Positions 1 to 8,666 are shown, counted from the stretch's first letter. The stretch: DNA of 14,518 nucleotides from Clostridia bacterium (GCA_017621295.1 JAGATI010000110.1:1-14518); one strand, 5' to 3'. Notes: a model not told the origin generated them from the letters alone. A program made the numbers and translations.

Positions 1-121
1 AATTAAAAGTAAAATTAGATAAATATTAATTAGTAAAATACATTGAAAATAAATGCAAGGCAAAATTAAATAAATATTATAATTAACAAGATAAATTTAA
101 AGTATTGACAATATATAACAG

Positions 122-167
122 AATAACAAAATAGTAGAGTATACAAAATCTCTGCTATTTTGTTATT
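122..167 (-). terminator. Hairpin terminator after the ASKHA-ATPase gene
   Basis: An 18-bp stem (122-139 with 150-167, one G-T wobble) encloses a 10-nt loop. It lies just past the stop codon of the minus-strand gene ending at 190. There is no clean U-tract beyond it, but the stem arms are themselves T-rich. The first 120 bases of the window hold only AT-rich sequence with no gene that I can see. Confidence 0.7.
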
Positions 168-189
168 TCATTAGAATATATTTAATTAG

Positions 190-3100
190 TTATTTTTTTA
201 TAGTTTGGTCATCTGATACTTCTTCTATTTTATTTTCTTTTAATAATTTTTTTTTCTCCTTTTCCTGACGTTCCAAATTATCTTTTGCAACAGTTATTAA
301 TAATTTTAATCTATTAGTTTGGTTTGCTTCACTAGCACCAGGGTCATAATCTATAGGAGATATATTTGCATCTGGATATTTATTTCTAATTGTTTTTATA
401 ACTCCCTTTCCTACTACATGATTTGGAAGACATGCAAAAGGTTGAACACATACAATATTTGGAATACCGTTTTCTATATATTCTATCATTTCTGCGGTTA
501 AAAACCATCCTTCACCTGTTTGATTTCCAATTGATAAAATATCTTTTACTTTATCTTCTAATTCCCATATGTCACAAGGTAATAAATAACCTTTTTTTGA
601 ATTAGATAAGGCTATACGTGAGTCTTTTTCTAAAATATCAATTAATTTTATTGCTGTCTTAAATAATTTGGCTTTCATTTTATCTGTTTTTATTAGCTGA
701 TTAAATGTAATTTTATGTGTAGCAATAAATTTAACAAATCCCATGAAATCTGGTAGAATTACTTCTGCGCCTTCTTCTTCTAATTTATTAACAACAAAGT
801 TATTACCAAAAGGGTGATATTTTATTAAAACTTCACCAACAATACCTACTTTAGGTTTTTTAATAGATGTATCTAATTCGATTTTTTCAAAGTCATTTAC
901 CATATCATAAATACTCTGTTTAAATTGTTTTAAAGAAGACTTTTCTAATAATTGTTTGCATTTAGTCATCCATTCATTATATAGTTTTTCTGTTTCTCCT
1001 TTATTTATTTCATATGCTCTATTTTTAGTTAATAATTTTTGAAGTAAATCTGCATAAACCACCATTTTTAAAAGTCGTTCTACAAGAGGTAGTGTTATTT
1101 TAAATCCAGGCATTTTTTCCATTCCTACAACATTGAAAGAGATAACAGGTACTTTTTCAAATCCAGCATCTTTTAACGCTTTTCTGATAAAACCAATATA
1201 ATTTGTTGCTCTACAACCACCACCTGTTTGTGACATTATTAAAGCTGTTTTATTAATATCATATTTTCCAGATTGAAGAGCTTCAATAAATTGGCCCGTA
1301 GTTAATATAGAAGGATAACATGCATCATTATTTACATATTTTAAACCAGTTTCGACAGTATGATCTGTGCATTTACTAAGGAGTTCTACTTTATATCCGG
1401 ATGATTTTACTGCAGATTCCAGTAATTCAAAATGTATAGGAGCCATTTGTGGTATTAAAATAGTATAGTCTTTTTTCATGTCTTTAGTAAATACAACTTT
1501 ATTACATTCATAATCACCAGAATTTTTTTCTAGTTGATTTAAAGATTCTCTTTTTTTCATACTAGCAAGTAAAGAACGAATACGAATTCTTACTGCTCCT
1601 AAATTATTAATTTCATCTATTTTTATTAATGTATACATTTTTCCGAAACTTGATAATATTTCTTCAACTTGATCTGTAGTTACTGCATCTACACCACAAC
1701 CAAAGGAGTTAAGTTGTATTAATTCCAAATTATCATGTTTTCCTACAAAGTCTGCGGCAGCATATAGTCTTGCATGAAATGCCCATTGGTCAACAACTCT
1801 TAATGGTCTTTTTGCTTCTGCTAAATGAGAAATACTATCTTCTGTTAGTACACATAATCCTAGGGTTGTAATTAATGTGTCAATTCCATGATTTACTTCA
1901 GGGTCTGTATGATAAGGACGACCTGCAAGTACTATACCATGTAATTTATTATCATTAATATATTTTAATGTTTCTTCACCTTTTTTTCGAATATCATTTT
2001 TAAAGTTTTGATACTCTTCTTCTGCTTTTTTTGCAGCAATTAATAATTCTTTTTTAGTAAAATTATATTCATTAAATTCTGGTAAATCCAAAATTGTTTG
2101 TGCTAGTTTTTTGCTATCAAAAGGTAAGAATGGATTAATGAATTTTATATCTTTTTCTTTTAATTCTTCTACATTATTTTTAAGTACTTCTGAATAAGAA
2201 ATAACAATAGGGCAGTTATAATGATTATCAGCCTTTTGATATTCTTTTCTAGAATATGGTACACAAGGATAAAATATTGTTTTTATTCCAGAGTTTATTA
2301 AACTTACAATATGACCATGAGATAGTTTAGCTGGGAAGCAAACTGATTCAGATGGCATTGATTCTATACCTTTTTCGTATGTTGTTCTGTTGCTATTTTC
2401 AGATAATATTACTCTAAAACCTAAATTAGTTAAAAATGTAAACCAAAAAGGATAATCTTCATACATATTTAAAACTCTAGGGATACCAATAGTTCCACGA
2501 TTAGCTTTTTCTATAGATAGAGGTTCATAACTAAAAAGCCTATCATATTTATATTTTATTAGATTTGGTAAATCTGTATTAGATGTGATATTTCCTGCAC
2601 CTTTTTCGCAACGGTTTCCAGATACATATTTACTTCCATTACTAAATTTATTTATAGTTAATAAACAGTGATTTTCGCAACCATTACAACGTACATGTGA
2701 GGTAGTAATTTTTAAATTATCTAAATCTTCTAATTTTGATATTGTAGACATATATTCCATATCAAGATTTGCTTCATATTGTTCTTTAGTAAGTAAAGCA
2801 ACTCCATAAGCTCCCATAAGTCCAGAAATATCAGGTCTTATAACATTTTTTCCTACGATTAGTTCGAATGCACGAAGTACAGCATCATTATAGAAAGTTC
2901 CACCTTGAACAACAATATAATCTCCAAGGGTTTCTGTATCTCTTACTTTCATTACTTTTTGTATAGCATTTTTTATTACAGAATATGAAAGACCAGCAGA
3001 AATATCTCCAACTGAATACCCTTCTTTTTGAGCTTGTTTTATTTTTGAATTCATAAATACAGTACATCTAGAACCTAAGTCTACAGGTTTTCTGGAATCT

Positions 3101-4517
3101 ATAGCAGATTTTACAAAATCTTCTATAGAAAGATTTAAACTTTTAGCAAAAGTTTCTATAAAAGATCCACAACCAGAAGAACAAGCTTCGTTTAACAAAA
3201 TATTATCTATAGCTCCATTTTTCATTTTAATGTATTTCATATCTTGACCACCAATGTCTACAATACTAGTAACTTTTGGAGTGAATTTCTTAGCAGCTGT
3301 ATAATGAGCTATTGTTTCTATTTCATTTAAATCAACGTTTAATGCTGTTTGTATTAATTTTTCTCCATATCCAGTAACACCACTAAAACGAATTTTAGCA
3401 GTATCGGGTAAATCTGAATATAGTTTTTTTAGCATATTTATAACACTATTTAACGGATTTCCTTCGTTACTTCCATATAGAGAATATAATAAAGTTCCGC
3501 ATAGAATCTATTACTACTAATTTAGTTGTTGTAGAACCAGCATCAATACCAATAAAACAATCTCCACTAAAATCTTTTAAATCTTTTCTTTCTACGGCAT
3601 CCTTACTATGTCTTTCCTTAAATTCCTCATAATCTGCATCTATAGAAAATAATGGTTTTAAAGGTTTAGTTGTATCATCATGTGAAATACGTAAAACTTC
3701 GATTTTACTTTTTAATTTTTCTATAGAAATAGGCTCCTGATTTAATGAGTCAAGCGCTGCACCCTTGGCAACTAATAAATGTGCTTCTTCTGGGATGATT
3801 ATTTCATCATCAGTTAGATTTAAAGTTTCTATAAATCTATTACGTAATTCTGATAAATAGTTTAGTGGGCCACCTAAAAATGCGACATTTCCACGAATAG
3901 GTCTACCGCAAGCAAGTCCACTTATAGTTTGATTTACAACTGCTTGGAAAATAGAAACTGCAATATCTTCTTTAGCTGCTCCTTCATTTAATAATGGTTG
4001 TATATCTGTCTTAGCGAATACTCCGACAACGTGATGCTATTGGATAAATCATCTTATGATTTTTAGACAATTCATTAAGACCAGAAGCATCTGTATGTAG
4101 TAATGAAGCCATTTGATCTATAAATGCTCCAGTTCCTCCAGCACAAGTTCCATTCATACGTTGTTCAATAGAATTATCGAAATATATAATTTTAGCATCT
4201 TCTCCACCAAGTTCTATTACTACATCTGTTTTAGGAATATATTTTTCTACAGCTCTTTTGCAAGAAACAACTTCTTGTATAAATGGTAAATCTAAGAAGC
4301 TTGCAGCAGACATTGCTCCAGAACCTGTTAATGCAATTGTAAATAAGTTATCTGGGTAAGAAACTAGTAAATTTTCAAGTACATTGCATACTGTATTTTT
4401 AGTATCTGAAAAATGTCTTTGATAATCTCTATATATAATATTTAAATCGTCATCCATTACAATTATTTTTACTGTTGTAGAACCTACGTCTAGTCCTACA
4501 TGTAATACTTTATTCAT
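190..4517 (-). CDS. Large two-ATPase acyl-CoA dehydratase activase-like protein, read through two +1 frameshifts
   Basis: This is a 1,441-residue protein if one C is skipped at 4025 and one at 3499. It belongs to the BadF/BadG/BcrA/BcrD (HgdC-like) ASKHA ATPase family. In that family, activators of 2-hydroxyacyl-CoA dehydratases couple ATP hydrolysis to electron transfer through a bridging iron-sulfur cluster. The first ATPase module has GLDVGSTT (residues 8-15), ELGGED (102-107) and GTCAGGTG (123-130). The second has GIDAGSTTTK before residue 340, IGGQD (421-425) and NEACSSGCG (442-450). The rest resembles the DUF2229/HgdC-like C-terminal part of the large fused proteins, which are usually about 1,400 residues. 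Without the skips, frame 0 stops shortly after residue 164 and again after residue 340. The start is ATG 4517, with AAAGGA 12 nt upstream; this site probably lies in the end of the inserted IS element. The physiological substrate is unknown. Confidence 0.88.
3496..3499 (-). other. +1 frameshift site CGGA (second site in the ASKHA gene)
   Basis: The upstream frame reads Asp-Ser-Met and then in-frame CGG, and soon reaches a stop. Skipping the C at 3499 and reading GGA (Gly340) gives DSMGTLLYSLYGSNEGNP. That matches the family pattern in which an 'I-D-x-x-G-x-(I/L)-L-Y-S' strand leads into YGSNEGNP, with no residue gained or lost. There is no homopolymer and no slippery heptamer at the site. The frames are seen directly; skipping during translation is inferred. 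Confidence 0.85.
4022..4025 (-). other. +1 frameshift site CGGA (first site in the ASKHA gene)
   Basis: The upstream frame reads Ser-Arg-Cys and then CGG, and terminates four codons later (R-S-I-R-stop). Skipping the C at 4025 gives SRCGVFAKTDIQPLLNEGA, the highly conserved motif of this family, with Gly165 in its expected place after Cys164. The downstream frame stays open for the next 174 codons, to the second site. Confidence 0.9.
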
Positions 4518-4619
4518 ACTAAAATTCATTCCTTTCTCACTTCGCTCGCAAGGCACACATAGGAATGAAAACCTTGAGTTTGAAGCTATTTTTTTATATA
4601 ATATTTCAAGGGAATATAC

Positions 4620-4820
4620 ACTACAAAGCACGGTAGGAGGAGTTGCAGACTTCTGTAACTCACAGATTAAATCAGTATACTAAACAGTGTTAGTGCAGTT
4701 GTTTCAAGCACACATAAGTAATCCCTTGAGATTGTAAATTAATCATTGACTGTAGTCAATCTAAGTGTTAATTGCACAGTCCCTGTATTCCTCAAAAATA
4801 TCAATTAAGGAGTTTTGATT
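4620..4820 (+). ncRNA. Candidate IS110 bridge-RNA region
   Basis: IS110-group elements are known to encode a structured bridge RNA in the non-coding DNA upstream of the recombinase gene. This stretch carries a hairpin at 4640-4661 (about 9 bp) and another at 4745-4760 (ATTGACT/AGTCAAT). It also holds an imperfect repeat of GCACACATA...CCTTGAG (4708-4730) whose other copy is near the left tip (4553-4578). Position and structure fit a bridge RNA, but I could not define guide loops or transcript ends. Confidence 0.4.
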
Positions 4821-6113
4821 ATGGAAGTTATTTACAAAAAAGCTTGTGGTGTCGATGTGCACAAATCTTTTATTGTTGCTGTTATTTGCGACTCTAATTC
4901 CATCGAACCCAAATATCTTCGTAAACGCTTTTCTACATTTAACAATTCTCTAATTGATTTTAGAAATTGGTTATTAGAAAACGATTGTCAGAATGTTTGC
5001 ATGGAATCTACTGGAAAGTATTTTGTTCCTGTATACAATGCATTAGAAGGTCATATCTCTAATGTCGTCGTTGCTAATCCCAAATGGGTTAAATGTATTA
5101 AAGGCGAAAAAGATGATAACAAAGACGCCAAATGGATTGCTGACCTTTTTAAGCTTGGCATTGTTCGCCATAGCTTCATTCCTACAAAAGATATTAGAGT
5201 ACTGCGTGAACTGACTCGTTATCTTTACAAACTAACTAATATGCGTTCCTCTGAAAAAAATAGGTTTACCAACGCTCTTACTGTTGGTAACTGCAAATTA
5301 GATATGGTCTTCTCCGATATTTTTGGTAAATCGTCTTCTGCTATCATCAATACTATTTTATCACAAAATGATTTTGAAGACAAAGACATTTTAGATAATG
5401 TTGATGGAAGATGTAAATCTTCTCACGAAGATATTCTAAATGCAGTTAATGGTATATCGTTCGTTGATGCTCAAAAGCAACGTATGAAAGTTATTCAAGA
5501 ACATCTTGATTATCTTGATAAATCTATTAAAGAAATTAGAAAAATCATTGATGCCATTGTTAAGCCTTATGAAGGATATATCAATTTTCTATGCACTATA
5601 CCTGGTGTTGATAGAAAATCAGCTATCACTATTATTTCTGAAATCGGTACTGATATGAGCCAATTTTCTTCACACTATCGTTTAGCTTCTTGGGCTGGAC
5701 TTGCACCAGGGTGCAACGAATCAGCGGGTAAGAAAAAGTCTGTTAAAATTTCAAGAGCTGGTGTTTATTTAAAACCTGCACTTGTTGAAACTGCTCATGC
5801 AGCTGTAACAGATAAAAACTGTACTTATTATGCTAACAAATACAATGTACTTTCTAAACGTAGAGGTAAAAAACGTGCTATTATTGCTATTGCAAGAAAA
5901 ATATTAGTTGCAATTTATCACATGTTATTAACTGGTGAAGTTTTTAATCCTTGCGATTTAGCAAGTATTGAAACATCTGACAAAGATAGAGTTAAATACA
6001 CTAAAAACAATTTCTTACAATCAACAAAACAACTATTTTCACTTGGCTTAACTCAAGATGAAATTGTTCAATTAATTAGTTCACAAAATTTTAATTTAAC
6101 TCCCATAACTTAA
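4821..6113 (+). CDS. IS110-family transposase/recombinase
   Basis: This 430-residue DEDD recombinase would cut and join DNA to move the surrounding element, guided by the bridge RNA known for this family. The RuvC-like N-terminal domain shows Asp12 (GVDVHK), Glu62 (CMESTGKY), Asp99 and Asp102 (DNKDAKWIADL). The C-terminal IS116/IS110/IS902 domain includes a helix-hairpin-like segment (FLCTIPGVDRKSA) and SWAGLAPG. The likely nucleophilic serine is around Ser301 in NESAGKKKS. The start is ATG 4821, with TAAGGAG 8 nt upstream; a TTG two codons earlier lies too close to that site. The gene is intact and has no in-frame CGG. It points away from the ASKHA gene it has displaced. Confidence 0.93.
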   Translation: MEVIYKKACGVDVHKSFIVAVICDSNSIEPKYLRKRFSTFNNSLIDFRNWLLENDCQNVCMESTGKYFVPVYNALEGHISNVVVANPKWVKCIKGEKDDNKDAKWIADLFKLGIVRHSFIPTKDIRVLRELTRYLYKLTNMRSSEKNRFTNALTVGNCKLDMVFSDIFGKSSSAIINTILSQNDFEDKDILDNVDGRCKSSHEDILNAVNGISFVDAQKQRMKVIQEHLDYLDKSIKEIRKIIDAIVKPYEGYINFLCTIPGVDRKSAITIISEIGTDMSQFSSHYRLASWAGLAPGCNESAGKKKSVKISRAGVYLKPALVETAHAAVTDKNCTYYANKYNVLSKRRGKKRAIIAIARKILVAIYHMLLTGEVFNPCDLASIETSDKDRVKYTKNNFLQSTKQLFSLGLTQDEIVQLISSQNFNLTPIT

Positions 6114-6197
6114 TGCGTTATTCTTGGGGGTAAGGGGGAACTATGCTCTTGTGATCTATTTTGGTTTCATTTTTCTAACTTTTTTTCAAATTAAGAT

Positions 6198-6260
6198 CTC
6201 CTTTATATTTATGATTATAAATCTAACTATAATTTTATATGTAAATGGCTATTTTGTCAA
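6198..6260 (-). promoter_or_regulatory. Probable original promoter and RBS of the ASKHA gene, separated by the IS
   Basis: On the minus strand, TTGACA (6260-6255), a 17-nt spacer and TAAAAT (6237-6232) form a near-consensus housekeeping promoter. After a leader of about 27 nt comes AAAGGAG (6204-6198), but no usable gene follows: a TTG there meets a stop after three codons. Across the IS, the ASKHA gene starts in the same orientation. I infer that this was its promoter and ribosome binding site before the insertion. Transcription from it would now cross the transposase gene antisense. Confidence 0.65.
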
Positions 6261-6412
6261 ACATTTAAAGAGCTTAAATTATGGAAAAATTGTAATTTAA
6301 ATTAATAATTAAAATTAACATAATAATGAATTGGGATAGTGAAGTGGTGTTGCAATAACAATTTGTGAAAACATAGATTTTACTAAAAATGATTTTATAT
6401 CAACATTTAATC

Positions 6413-6480
6413 TTATGTGAAGTTCGCATAAAGTAAAAACGAAGGAGGATATGATGTTAAAATGTTGGAATTGACTTAGA
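6413..6480 (+). other. Strong RBS with only a tiny open frame (leader peptide or gene remnant)
   Basis: A 7-bp hairpin (6413-6419 with 6425-6431) is followed by a near-perfect Shine-Dalgarno, GAAGGAGG (6441-6448). ATG 6454 then opens a frame of only six codons (M-L-K-C-W-N, stop); ATG 6462 gives M-L-E-L-T, stop. I see no continuing gene in any frame. It may be a decayed gene start or a leader peptide. The rest of 6193-6630 is AT-rich sequence without recognisable genes. Confidence 0.3.
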
Positions 6481-6568
6481 TGTATTAAAATTGTGTAGAA
6501 CTGAATTGTTTTAATATTAGTGAAAATAACTATTTAAATCATGAAATATTTGAGGATGGTTAATGTCA

Positions 6569-6621
6569 ATATGAATTTTAATTTTAATAAATATGTAACA
6601 ATACAAAATTAAAATTCATAT
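6569..6621. repeat. Perfect 17-bp inverted repeat upstream of the GerM-like gene
   Basis: The arms 6569-6585 and 6605-6621 are exact reverse complements around a 19-nt loop. No T-run follows on the plus strand, so it is not a textbook terminator. It lies just upstream of the candidate promoter of the next gene and could be a terminator for minor upstream transcripts or a regulatory structure. Confidence 0.6.
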
Positions 6622-6630
6622 CTTAAATAA

Positions 6631-6657
6631 TTGTTCTAAAATAAACTTGTCTATAAT
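6631..6657 (+). promoter_or_regulatory. Candidate promoter of the GerM-like gene
   Basis: A perfect TATAAT at 6652-6657 lies about 30 nt before the ATG at 6689. The best -35 candidate, TTGTTC (6631-6636), is 15 nt away, shorter than usual, so the -35 call is weak. A sporulation sigma factor cannot be excluded. Confidence 0.4.
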
Positions 6658-6688
6658 ATGATTAAATAAAAAAGATGGAGGAGATATT

Positions 6689-7243
6689 ATGAAAAACAAA
6701 AAAACAATGATAATCATTATAATTATTTTATGTGGATTGCTATTAGGTTTTGTAAGTATATTCTTTGTAAAGGATAATAAAGAAGAAATAGTTGAAATAT
6801 TGCCAGAAGAGGAAATATCTGATGAACAATTAAGACAGACTATAGTTTCATTATATTATGAAAATAAAGAAACAAAAAAATTAATGCCAGAAGCAAGACT
6901 TGTTGATGTAAAGCTATTAATAAATGAACCATATGAATCATTAATTAATTTATTAATGGAAGAACCTAAAAATAGTAGCTTGAGAACAGTTATTCCAAGT
7001 AATGTAACTGTAAATAAAATAGAGTTAAATTCAGATGTATTATATATAGACTTTTCAAAAGAATTTATAGAAAATCATGAAGGAGGTTTAGAAAATGAAA
7101 AAAATACAATATATTCTATTGTAAACACATTAACAGAATTAACAGAAATTAATGGAATTAAAATACTAATAGATAATAATGAAAATATGGCGTTTAAAGA
7201 TGAGCAAATAAAATTTGATAAGGTATTTACAAAAGTAGAGTAA
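6689..7243 (+). CDS. GerMN-domain protein, membrane-anchored, sporulation/germination type
   Basis: This is a 184-residue protein with a lysine-rich start and one hydrophobic segment (about residues 6-27), probably a signal anchor that places the rest outside the membrane. No convincing lipobox surrounds its cysteine. Residues of about 60-180 resemble the GerMN domain: a variable region, then 'IPSNVTVNKIELNSDVLYIDFSKEF' (shown here only as the IPS...FSKEF stretch), ENEKNTIYSIVNTLTEL and a K-ILIDN strand. In this family the domain occurs in spore-formation and germination proteins (GerM) and in LpqB-like proteins. The start ATG has GGAGGAG a few bases upstream. It is a single-gene unit with a terminator downstream. 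The exact role is unknown. Confidence 0.75.
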   Translation: MKNKKTMIIIIIILCGLLLGFVSIFFVKDNKEEIVEILPEEEISDEQLRQTIVSLYYENKETKKLMPEARLVDVKLLINEPYESLINLLMEEPKNSSLRTVIPSNVTVNKIELNSDVLYIDFSKEFIENHEGGLENEKNTIYSIVNTLTELTEINGIKILIDNNENMAFKDEQIKFDKVFTKVE

Positions 7244-7315
7244 TTATTTTAAAAATTTATACAAATTAATATATTTTAATGCATGTTTAACATTACATAA
7301 AAAATGTTCAACTTC

Positions 7316-7347
7316 AAAAAGAGAATTTATAGTGTTCTCTTTTTTTT
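7316..7347 (+). terminator. Rho-independent terminator after the GerM-like gene
   Basis: The stem AAAAAGAGAA (7316-7325) pairs with TTCTCTTTTT around a 9-nt loop and runs into an unbroken T-tract ending at 7347. A second, imperfect hairpin lies just upstream (about 7285-7312). Confidence 0.85.
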
Positions 7348-7424
7348 GTGAGAAATTTATTTTTTTTATAGCACTTTTTTTTATATTTTATTGTTTATTA
7401 TCCATATATTTACACCTTCTTTTA

Positions 7425-7453
7425 TTGTTAACTAATTTAATATATGATATAAT
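7425..7453 (+). promoter_or_regulatory. Promoter of trmN6
   Basis: TTGTTA (7425-7430), a 17-nt spacer and a perfect TATAAT (7448-7453) match the housekeeping sigma consensus well. The trmN6 ATG follows 27 nt later, with AAAGGAAG in between. Confidence 0.75.
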
Positions 7454-7480
7454 ATGTAAAAATGTTAAAGGAAGTTACAT

Positions 7481-8222
7481 ATGGAATTAAAAGAAAATGA
7501 GAGGATTGACGATTTAGGAATAAATAATTATAAAATAATACAAAATAAAGATGGATTTTGTTTTGGAATTGATAGTGTGCTATTATCAGATTTTGCCCAA
7601 AATATAAAAAATGGAAGTAGAGTTTTAGACTTAGGAACACGGTACTGGAATAATTTCTATTTTATTATGTGCCAAAACTAATTTAACAGAGATAATTGGT
7701 GTTGAGATACAAAATGAAGTTTTTGAAATGGCAAAAAGAAGTATTATTTTAAATAATTTAGAAAATAAATTTAAAATAATAAATAATAATATAAAAGATA
7801 TTGATAAAATATTAGAATGTAATTATTTTGATGTTGTTGTGACTAATCCTCCATATAAAAAAATGCAAACTGGAAAAGTAAATGAGAATGAAAAAAAATT
7901 AATTTCAAGACATGAGGCTACAGCCAGCTTAGATGATTTTATTAATATTAGTAGTAAAATGCTCAAAAGCAAAGGGGAATTTTATATGGTACATAGACCA
8001 GACAGATTAGTTGATATAATAGAATCTTTAAGAAAATATAAATTAGAACCTAAAGAAATTAGATTTGTACATCCAAATAAAGATAAGGCACCTAATATGA
8101 TTCTTATAAAAGCCGTAAAAAATGCAAAACCTTTTTTGAAAGTTAGGGAATCATTATATGTATATAATATTAATGGTTCGTATACGCAGGAAATATTGAA
8201 GATTTATAATAAAAATATATGA
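7481..8222 (+). CDS. trmN6: tRNA1(Val) (adenine-37-N6)-methyltransferase, read through a +1 frameshift
   Basis: The enzyme methylates N6 of adenine 37 in a tRNA, using S-adenosylmethionine. The full product is 246 residues if the C at 7640 is skipped, the usual family length. Motif I becomes DLGTGTGI (residues 50-57), the SAM-binding loop. NPPY (122-125), preceded by VVVT, is the catalytic motif of N6-adenine methyltransferases. FCFGIDSVLLSDF near residues 26-38 is typical of COG4123 (YabB). Without the skip, frame 0 ends after 66 residues with the motif broken. The start ATG has AAAGGAAG 6 nt upstream. It lies near rsmI and abrB, as in Bacillus subtilis (yabB, yabC, abrB), but the small GIY-YIG gene usually found between them is missing. 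Confidence 0.9.
7640..7643 (+). other. +1 frameshift site CGGT in trmN6
   Basis: The frame reads Leu-Gly-Thr and then in-frame CGG, followed by a short nonsense tail. Skipping the C at 7640 reads GGT as Gly54 and restores DLGTGTGI, the glycine-rich SAM-binding loop. An arginine here instead would be expected to ruin the loop, which argues that the inserted residue is glycine. Confidence 0.9.
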
Positions 8223-8616
8223 AAATAAATATATAAAAATAATGTATTAAATAAATATATGTTACCAGTCAGCTTTAATTTTATAATTACATACAAAATT
8301 AGTTCGTAGCCTGTGTATTTATATTTATGATTACTAGTAACAAATATATAAAATAATATATTAAAAAATATATAAAATAATATATTAAAATAAATATAAC
8401 AAAATAAAAAAATATATAGTATATTTAAATAATACCCTTAAAAAATATAGAATTTATAAAATATAAAACTATAATATTTTATATAAATAATATGTAATAT
8501 CGATATTATTTATTATATTATTGTTTAAAATGAAATTTATTTTAAATAAAACTGTTTGAGAAAGAGTTTATATAAAATAAAAGAGAGAATAAGATTTATA
8601 TTTTTAGTAAATGAAG
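8223..8616 (+). other. AT-rich spacer between trmN6 and rsmI, with an inverted repeat and a tandem duplication
   Basis: No gene is visible. GTTACCAGT (8261-8269) and ACTAGTAAC (8333-8341) form a 9-bp inverted repeat with one mismatch. They enclose about 63 nt that are richer in G and C than the surroundings, and this could be a folded RNA. Directly after it a 24-nt unit is repeated exactly in tandem (8342-8365, 8366-8389). I found no clear promoter for rsmI; only weak matches occur between 8520 and 8580. Confidence 0.5.
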
Positions 8617-8666
8617 AAAGGAGTGTATGATTATTTAAATTATTAAGTATATCATACAAAAATAAT
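8617..8666 (+). promoter_or_regulatory. Distant Shine-Dalgarno bridged to the rsmI start by a hairpin
   Basis: AAAGGAG (8617-8623) is 43 nt from the rsmI ATG, too far to act directly. The next 8 nt, TGTATGAT (8624-8631), are the exact reverse complement of ATCATACA (8651-8658). If this stem forms with its 19-nt loop, only 8 nt (8659-8666) remain between the Shine-Dalgarno and ATG, the normal distance. A tiny frame from ATG 8627 (M-I-I, stop) lies inside the hairpin. No other start in the rsmI frame exists before a stop at 8628-8630. The bridging role is inferred. Confidence 0.55.

Larger units (their letters stand above)
4527..6187 (+). mobile_element. IS110-family insertion sequence (approximate ends)
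   Basis: The element is a DEDD transposase gene with about 290 bp of 5' non-coding sequence and about 75 bp of 3' non-coding sequence. This layout is typical of IS110-group elements, which lack terminal inverted repeats. The ends are estimated from a shared AAATT at 4522-4526 and 6188-6192. Joining the flanks at this pentamer rebuilds a plausible leader for the ASKHA gene: ribosome binding site, 14 nt, then ATG 4517. The left tip has a 7-bp inverted repeat (4527-4533 with 4561-4567). Its base composition is less AT-extreme than the flanks, and the transposase uses C-ending codons such as CGC more freely, which fits recent acquisition. The exact ends are an inference. Confidence 0.75.

Noticed and set aside
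319..605. Plus-strand open frames inside the ASKHA gene
   Set aside because: They have no family resemblance or ribosome binding site and lie opposite strongly conserved coding sequence.
4517..4631. N-terminal extension of the ASKHA protein up to 4631
   Set aside because: The extra 38 residues lie within the IS left end and match nothing in the family, which begins directly before the GLDVGSTT motif.
8261..8341. A tRNA gene between trmN6 and rsmI
   Set aside because: The outer arms pair and the length is about right, but there is no GTTCRANYC T-arm next to the 3' acceptor strand, no clear D-arm and a mismatch in the stem.
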